NCBI GenBank assembly: GCA_964019135.1
Contig: OZ025249.1
Location: 6,622,039-6,686,038 of the forward strand
Reading direction: 5' to 3'
DNA: 64,000 nt
Source of the DNA: Arenicola marina
Lineage: Eukaryota; Annelida; Polychaeta; Arenicolidae
Every line of letters starts with the position of its first letter. Position 1 is the first letter of the stretch. Below the pieces are notes generated by a model that was given only the letters and a program-made list of their open reading frames with translations, ran no database searches and was not told where the DNA came from. Made by a program: the position numbers and the translations under genes. Positions 45,634 through 54,600 of the stretch are shown piece after piece.

Positions 45634-48600
45634 TAGTTTGTTTTGTTTTTATAGTTCAATACGTCGGCCACGTTGCCGTTTTTGTTTTGACATCATCTGC
45701 GTTATGACCTGCCAACCGGACGCTGATAGTACCCACACATATCTGAGGCTAGCTTCACCATTTCATTGTCCAGGAAGGTTTCTTCGCCCAATGAATCCTT
45801 TATGCGCACCAAAGTGGCCTGAAACACCACATTTCCTTTCCCACAGACATGAGTACTTCAAGCCCTGCCGACTGTGCCATCAGGACGACCCACACGCCGA
45901 AGCCATGACTTACGGTGGGTCCGTCCGCTCTGACGCGCATCAGGGCCGACCAGAACCACTCAAAGACAGCCACCGCCAAGCAGATCCCGAACCCATAGTA
46001 GATGATCCAGAAGACGCCCCACAGGGAATCCATGCTGATCTCCACCGTCTCCGCCTCTATCTCGCCGTCGTTGGTCGCCTGGTCGCACAGGGCCGTCTTC
46101 ATGATCCTGATGAGCGCCATCGGGAATGATAAGTAACTAACATATGTAAATATACTTATATAAATAGATATAAATAAAAATCGAGCCATCTCTGCATTAT
46201 TGCTGCAACATCATTTTACATAGGCTACACTGCATGTAAGACCAACACTTTACTATGTTCCCGGTGCCCGACAATAAGATTCAAATTCGAACATATGTAT
46301 ATTTTTTGTAATAAATGGTAGTTGGCATAGTAAAAAACGACGCCATTCAGTGTCGTGTGTCACCACTTATTGTCTAGGGTATCCATGAATCCGGATTCCC
46401 GCAGCAGGTAGATCACGAGGGTCAGCTCCTCGGTGTACAGGGAACCCTTCGGCAGACCAAAGCCATAACCAACGTTAGCAAAGCCAGAATCCGCCATTTT
46501 TAGCCGGCAATCCTGACCTGAAAGAAATAAAGCTTCACGTAGTTAATTATTTATATATTTTCATTCACACATGTGTCTTTCATGGCAAATTTAAAGTAAA
46601 ACATGGTGCTGTACAATATAAAGATTATGCAGCGGAAATTCCTCACCATCAAGATCTCAAAATTCTAAAAAAAAACGAAGGTGTTTGGAGCACAACAAAT
46701 TATTCAGAGATTCTAGGTTTGTCAAGGTTGAAGTATGGGATTCAAATCAATGGGAACCTTGTCGAAATCTCGACATCGACAGGACGCTGAACGCTATAGT
46801 TGCAAAATGGCAATAACAAAAATAATATCATTAATCGCTATATAGTCTTTGCCTACCTTCCCAGTATGTTACGCCTGGCATGTCGTATAACATGGCGAAG
46901 CTGCCGTTCATGTGGATCGTGTGGTCCACCAGAGACTGAGTGGTGTTGAAGTAACTGTTCCACTCCCTCATCTGGTTTGCCATCTCTCTGGGGAAACATC
47001 CAACATGATTCATTTAATTCCCCGTAAATAGGGGTAAAGAAGTATTCATTCATAATGGCACGAATTGCTGGGCTACGTTTAGACAAATACGAAATCCGAA
47101 TTTCCTAGAGATTAATTCGGACTTAGTTAACCATTTGTACGTGGCCTCAACTGTTGCCAAACTGTACTAAATATGCTACAACTAATTACAGGTATGTGTG
47201 TCTTCATTTTGCCAATATTTTTGGAGTTTTTGAGATTTACAAGAAAATTTACGACACTCGTAATGGTGTACGGCGTTGTGGGAAGACGTGGGAAGTTGAA
47301 AGCCTTACAAGTAAGGTGATCGCTGGGCACTGTCGAAGAATTCCTGCAGCTGGCTGTCCAGCAGTGTGCCGTAGGTGACGCCTGTCTGCTTGACCAGGTC
47401 CTCCACGGAATTGATCTGCTCTGCCGAGATCTTGATGGTGAGGAAGGCCGCCAGGTTGGCGGTGTAGGATGCTGTTATGATGAGTACTGCCAGCCACCAC
47501 ACCGCCGCCGCGATACGAGCTGTGTACAGATAAGGGGCCGTGATGATGAATACCTGCACACCACCCGCCAGCCCCCCGCGATACCAGCTGTATACAGATA
47601 GGAGACCGTTATGATGAGTATCTGGACCCCCCTCAGCCCCAGCCCCCTCCCCCCCCCACCGCGATTCGCGCTGTGTGCAGATACCTGGCCGTCATGTTCA
47701 CTATCGCCACCCCCGCCGGCATGCGACCGGTGTACGGATAGGAGTCCGTTATGATGCCAGGACTCCGGGTGTGCTGGAAGAGGGAGGCCATGGACAATAT
47801 GTAAGGACTCACCTAACCAGGACTGTGGGTGGGTCTCTCCGCCCTGCTGTAAGAAGGAGGGAGGGCGTGGACACTATGTAAGGACTCACCTAACCAGGAC
47901 TGTGGGTGGGTCTCTCCGCCCCGCTGGAAGAGGGAGGGAGGGCGTGGACACTATGTAAGGAAACACCTGACCAGGCTTGGGTGTGTCTCCCCGCCCCGCT
48001 GGAAGAGGGGGGGAGGCCATGGACAATATGTAAGGACTCACCTAACCAGGACTGTGGGTGTGTCTCCCCGCCCTGCTGGAAGAGGGAGGGAGGCCATGGA
48101 CAATATGTAAGGAAACACCTGACCAGGATTGTGGGTGTGTCTCTCCGCCCTGCTGTAAGAAGGAGGGAGGGCGTGGACACTATGTAAGGAACCTCCTGAC
48201 CAGGACTGTGGGTGTGTCTCCCCGCCCCGCTGGAAGAGGGAGGGAGGCCATGGACACTATGTAAGGAAACACCTGACCAGGCTTGTGGGTGTGTCTCCCC
48301 GCCCTGCTGGAAGAGGGAGGGAGGCCATGGACACTATGTAAGGAAACACCTGACCAGGCTTGTGGGTGTGTCTCCCCGCCCCGCTGGAAGAGGGAGGGAG
48401 GCCATGGACAATATGTAAGGACCCACCTGACCAGGCCTGTGGGTGGGTCTCTCCGCCCTGCGGGAAGAGGGAGGGAGGCCATGGACAATATGTAAGGACT
48501 CACCTGACCAGGCCTGTGGGTGGGTCTCTCCGCCCTGCTGGAAGAGGGAAGCCATGGACCAGAGCAGCCCGTTGTGGAGACTCATTCTGGCCTTCTCGTG

Positions 48601-51600
48601 GAACCACTGCTTCATCTCGTAGTAATCCACGGAGCCGTCCTCGTTGAGGTCCATCGCCTCGTGTTCGTGTGCGTTCTCTATCTGAGCCTTCTTTCCTAGC
48701 GAGTTCAGTCAAAATAATAAAACTTGAGCAAACAATACTTGGGCTTAATGGCATAATTATGCATATAATAAAAGCACACTCTGGCGTGGATACCAAACTA
48801 AGTTTTCTTTATCAGTCTTTCTACAACCCTTGGTAACAGTGATTTACAGCACAGTTTGGTGCTCCTTAATTATAGGCCCGCTAGGGCACTATAACAGTAA
48901 CATTGTGCTATGCCATCTTCACTGATGTAGCGCCTCACCATGGTAACCGTAGGGACTCAGCTTGTCCAGAACACATATGACCACCCCGACGAGGACCGCG
49001 GTGCCCAGGGTGAGCCCCCAGAGCTCGTGGCTGAGCGGGGTGAGGAAGGACCAGGGGTCGTAGCCTTTGCCGGGGTGCACCCCAATCAGGATGCCCAGCT
49101 GCAGGTCTCGGTAGGGCTTGGTAAAGGAGATGACTGACTCCCGCACCGAGCTGATGGTGAAGGCACCCACGGCCAGGTCAGCTTTCTGCACCAAGGTATA
49201 GACATGAAGCCTGCTGAACCACGAGCTGCCATGTCCAACGTATACGCAACAGTTTCTGTACATGTATCATTACGCAAATGACTTCAGGTGAACCAACCTT
49301 TAACTACTAACAAAAACACCACTAAAAAACTTAGTTGTAGCAGCTTAGAATCATGTTTACCAATGACAATTGGCCTTCCGGGCAACATTTTTGAGACGAA
49401 TAAATACATGAAACCGTACTTTGTTCCAGACAGTTCGGTCCGGGTTTTAAAATCTGGGTCCAGGAAATGTGCTGAGGCATTGCGTGTTAAATTTCGCGAA
49501 GCAGCAATCTAATTCCAAGGTACTGGCTTCAAATAAAGATGTACTATGCTGGGTTTAGAATTTGTGTTACACAAATCGTAAACATGAACTCTGAGCTTTT
49601 TTCCAAATGTTGAGCCTTTATCTAAGTAATATCAATTTATATCGGCCCAAAATATACAAAAGGAAACTTATCGTAGGAGAAAAAATCTATCAGCTTTGGC
49701 ATTAATTGTTCAATTTATTAAGGTCCAAACTGAAATAAAATATGCATTACCGGACAATGCTTGTACATCATAATTTATTGATATTGTTCTGATATGGATA
49801 GTTTATAAACATATATATATATATTGATTAGGATAAACGTTATTATGCATGTGGGTATAAAGAAGATGAATACTATGTCCTGGCCTGGCTGGAGGGTTAT
49901 AGTCGGCATCCTGCTAGTCGCGTTCCCTTACCGTGCGTCCATTCTGATCCGGAAGTAACTCAGCGATCAACCCGTTCCATTCCTTGGTGACGTCATCACG
50001 TGAGCCGTACTTCTTATCCTCGACCTCGTGAATGACGAACGTGAACTTCAGCTCCTCAGCCAGCTTCTTCAGCAAGTCGATGGCGTATCCATAGTAACAC
50101 TTGTCGCCGCCGCACACAGCATCCTGAGTGAACTGGTTGGTTTCGTGCTTCGCGGAGATGAAGACGAAGGGAGCATCCTGCAACAGGGCAAAGCATATCA
50201 AATGCAGAAACAACTGCTTAGATCATTTCTGCAAAACGTAGGAAAAAAGAAAAGCGTCATTCGAGCAAGTAGTTAGCACTTCAGTGACATCGTGTTCATA
50301 TGTTCGCCTTGCTATTTGCCTGAAGGTCAGTGGATATTCTTACACATTGAAGCATAAGGGCTGGTGACAAGTAGGTCAAAAAGTAGCTGCCCTCGGATCA
50401 TTTTAAATGGTTACAAATGGTTTCCTTTGAAAGTAGACTTTGATTTGAATGTTGGACGTCTGACTACGGCGGACTGAGAATAACTGTAAGTGGACTGACC
50501 GCCACGGTGACCACCCGGAGCGTCTTGTTGGTCAGGTCGCCGACATAGTCACGGACATCATACATGAAGCGCCCGCCCAGCGACAGCAGGCCGGTCACGT
50601 TCAGCTCCATGCCGACCTCATCGCTCCACTCGCCGTGCTGAACGCCGGACGATAACTCATAGGCTTAGTCTCACGGAGCAATGAAACCAAAGAATACTAG
50701 GAATCACACCTACGCCCTAGGCCTACTTCACAAAATATTTATTAGCACAATCAATTAAGACGAGGAATGTTATGATATATACATTTCTAATGATTTATCT
50801 TTGGTTTAACCGCGATATGCCGTACCTTGGTCCAGCCGCCATTGGTTAGGCTGAGGATGTCATAGCTGTGACGTAATGGCGCTCCCTCCGCCGTGAACTC
50901 CAGATAGCGCATCACGCCGTCCGTAGACACCTGATGGCATCCAAACCAACATTACTGTCCTTAAATCATATCACACGGCTGTGGTTCATAATGTTTACAG
51001 GTGCCACTGTCTCAGCATTTAACTGAACTTTTGTACTCTCCTTCATTTGTTGTTCCATCTTTCTCTTCCTCTTACTACTTTTCACTCGACTAACTAGTCT
51101 GGATCATGGCCCCGGTCCAATCTCCACCGCACACACAACTTAACTGACAGGTTGTGGCGCCCCCTCCAGGGGGATTGTCTTCAGCACAGGTCAATGTGCT
51201 GACGTCACCGCAAGGTCGGTGGCAGCCTGGCTGGTGTGGGGGGGGGGGGTACTTAATATATTCCTGTTTTTTTTGTTGGGGGGGGGGGGGGGGTCCGCGG
51301 TATAGCCCCCCTTTTTTCCCCGGCAAAATTCGGTCGGTCGGGGCGTTTTACCACCAAAATTTAAATTATCCATTGGGGTATCTTTTTTATCAAACATGTC
51401 CGCTCTCACTGGTATCAAGGGGCACCCGCGGAACCCTCCGCCCACCACCATCCCCACCAGATGTGTATAACAGTAGCCCCGCCCCCTCCCTTCCGGAAAT
51501 ACAGGTTTCTTTACCGCTGTAGATCGCACTCCACATTGGTTTTGTTCTTACCGTCTTCAAGTAGTCGTACATTTTTGGTCCATACGGCCAGACGATGGCG

Positions 51601-54600
51601 GGAATCTGCTTGCAATCGTGACTATGTATCTCGAAATTCGAGCCGCCTGTCGCTAGCATCCTGTGAAGCGCGTGGGCCAAGGTTACGATCGAGTCGTAAT
51701 AGGCCAATGGCCAACTCTGAAGTGAGAGTTAGCAGGGGTTATTACGTGATACGTGTAGCTCTAGTGTGTTGTACATCGTGGTACCAAATAAACTAAGTCA
51801 CGTGGGCTACAGTCCATGGTCTTGAATTACATAGCGAAAACACTACACCAGAATATTATTTTAATTAAATGGCTGATGAACAGATTGATGAAGGCAAGAA
51901 ATAAGTCATGCAAAATTAGATAAATATCTAATCAATGTCGCAAATGAAGGCGTGGGTGTAAGATTTAATTATTAGCATGACAAAACATGCAGCAGGTAGC
52001 TGAGTACGGAAGCGTCTTAGGACTGTACAATGAGTGCACTATTTTATTACACTTGAAGACAAAATCTCGAAAGCCGTGTTTTGTCAATGTACAACTGAGC
52101 ATTGTGAAAATAAATTGCCCTGAATCGCTTTCGTACGAAACACATGAACAATGTAATTCCATATTGCTGCGTCAGAAGCATCGCTTGAGTATATCATTAT
52201 GTATATCATATATATCAATATATCATTAATCCTCATTATATGCATTGATTTCACTGATATACTGATCACAAACAATTACATCATGGATATTAACTCTTAT
52301 TGTGGGGAGAAGTTCTCACCGGAAGCGGTGAGAAAACCATAAGGGGTGGACATATAACTCACAGCAACATAATAGACAGTTTGGCAATCGATGCAGAGCT
52401 TAAAATAAAACGGAAAACAATGGAGCATAGCTACGACGTAAATATGGTCGATGAGTGTATTAATTATTATAAGACAATCTACCAGTCAGGGTTAACTAAT
52501 AAGGGTGAAGCGACTGTCCACAATTACCCCTGGTCTGGTCCAGCCAGTCTGCATGGTGTATGACATCACAGACGATGAAAGCTATGTTAATACATTATTA
52601 GATAGGTTCTGGCGGAAGCATTTGACAATGTAATTGCACACCCAATATGATATAAAATAATCTCTACGTCTTTATGCATATTATATATGCGGTATTCATG
52701 TTGATATCCAAATACTTATACAATTCCGACATAGTTCTGACAATGTCCCAGCCAAACTAATATGAAAGCGCAGACTTCTTGGGATCTGGTTGAGCTGGTG
52801 CTGCTGTGCTATCTGTGTGGCTGTGTGTCAATATTTTTGACCGCTATAAAATTTTTCGCATGCGTTGCTATGACAATGATAGCGGTGATGTCGCCGCCTC
52901 TGTTTGGGTTGGAAATCAGCGTCAGTTAGCAAGTGGGCAGGGAGTTAGCGAGGGAGTGGTCGGGAGTGGACGTGTTTCACTGAGAGAGGAAGCTTAGGAC
53001 ATTGATTAAACGGATACAAAGCCCCGCAGAGCAAGGGGCTTGCAGCAAGTTTTCAAACTGCTGCCAGGTAAGTTACGCACCGTTGTCGGAGTTGTAACTT
53101 GTTTTATTATTGAGTTTACGGGTTTAAATCAATCATCGAAACTTTGACCACTGCGTTTTGCCTCATTGCCTTCGCCATCGCGTGTTAAAGCCAAGACAGT
53201 CTCGGAACATATGGTGCCTTGGCGCAAGTGCCCCCAGGCAAGCGGGCTTGCCTGGGGGCACTTGAGCCAATATGGTGCCGTGACCAGGATACGGACTTCG
53301 CCGGGTAGGGTTATGCCGCCTATGTGACAGCGTCCACAACAACCCACCACTGCCATTGAACACTATTAGTATTACTACAGTGTGTTCGGTTGTTAATATA
53401 GGTGGTCATTACTAATATTTATAGGTTTTTGATGATATATTGTCTCAATTGGGTTTAACATAGTTAATCTTATGCCATACATTTTTTTCCAATTGGGTAT
53501 GTCATATTTTAGGAGGTATTGTCTTTTCTAACCTTAGCTCGTTCCGAGACGGTCTTGGCTTAACAAGTTATGGCGAAGGCAATGAGGCGAAACGCAGTGG
53601 TCAAAGTTTCGATGATTTATTTTACCCTTAAACTCAATTAAAAACACAAGTCACAACTCCGATAACGGAGTGTAACCTACCTGTCAGCAGTGAGAACGAC
53701 TGCTGCCAGCCCCTAGCTTGCTCCGCAGGGCGGTGGATCCAGCTAAAATAAAAGTCCTACTTCCCTCCTAGCTTGCTAGCTGGAAACCCGTCCTCCCGCA
53801 ACGCCGCTGACTGACTAACTGACTGCTAAACTCAACCCAAGCGGTGACATCATCGCTGTGGTTGCTATAGCAACTCACGCGAGCAACTACAGTATGGCGC
53901 AAAAGTATGGACCTAAACTACCGCACTGCTAATAATATTAGCAATATTGTTATTAATCACATAAATACATTACTATCTACACGTATAACAGTTCAAATGC
54001 GTGCTACAGTACTGCACAACCGTAGCTAACGGCAGTCAAATTTTACCGAAGAGATCCATACGTCTCATCTCAAACAGATGTTCTAAACAAAACAGTCTAA
54101 CTGTGTCTAACTGTGCACGTTTGAACTGACCTCCGCACGGTGTTGCATGGCAAGTTATGTCAAAGCGTGACGGTGACACAGAGGGTTATCCGTGTATCCA
54201 ATAAACAGAACGAAGTCCTGCCCTGAAATGAAATTGCCTGGCGATAACACGCTTACCTCAATTTCTCTGTCTGATGCGTTGCCCGCGTTGCCCCGATTCC
54301 AAGCTTCTACAAAGCGTGAGAAGAGCTGGCCGTCATGGCTGGTGGGCCTGGGTCCGATCAGACCAGCAAGGTACGGTCGTGTCTCCAGGCTCTCAGCAAA
54401 CGTCGTCTGTATTGATACCCACATATTTACTTTGTATATTCCTTTGTATCTTAAACACAAGTTCTGTTCTGACCGATGTTTCCCTGAATAGAATGCCATC
54501 GAGTAAGATCATCTCCAGCAAAACAACTATATACGAAACATGTATACCCACAGACCTGACTGGTGTCTTTGTTCGGTGTGATAATACGACATTCGTGATA

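Noticed and set aside
47675-48503. short plus-strand frames (such as GGRPWTICKETPDQ repeats) as a separate repeat protein
   Set aside because: They are the antisense of the glutamate receptor exon-edge copies. The real coding sense is minus.
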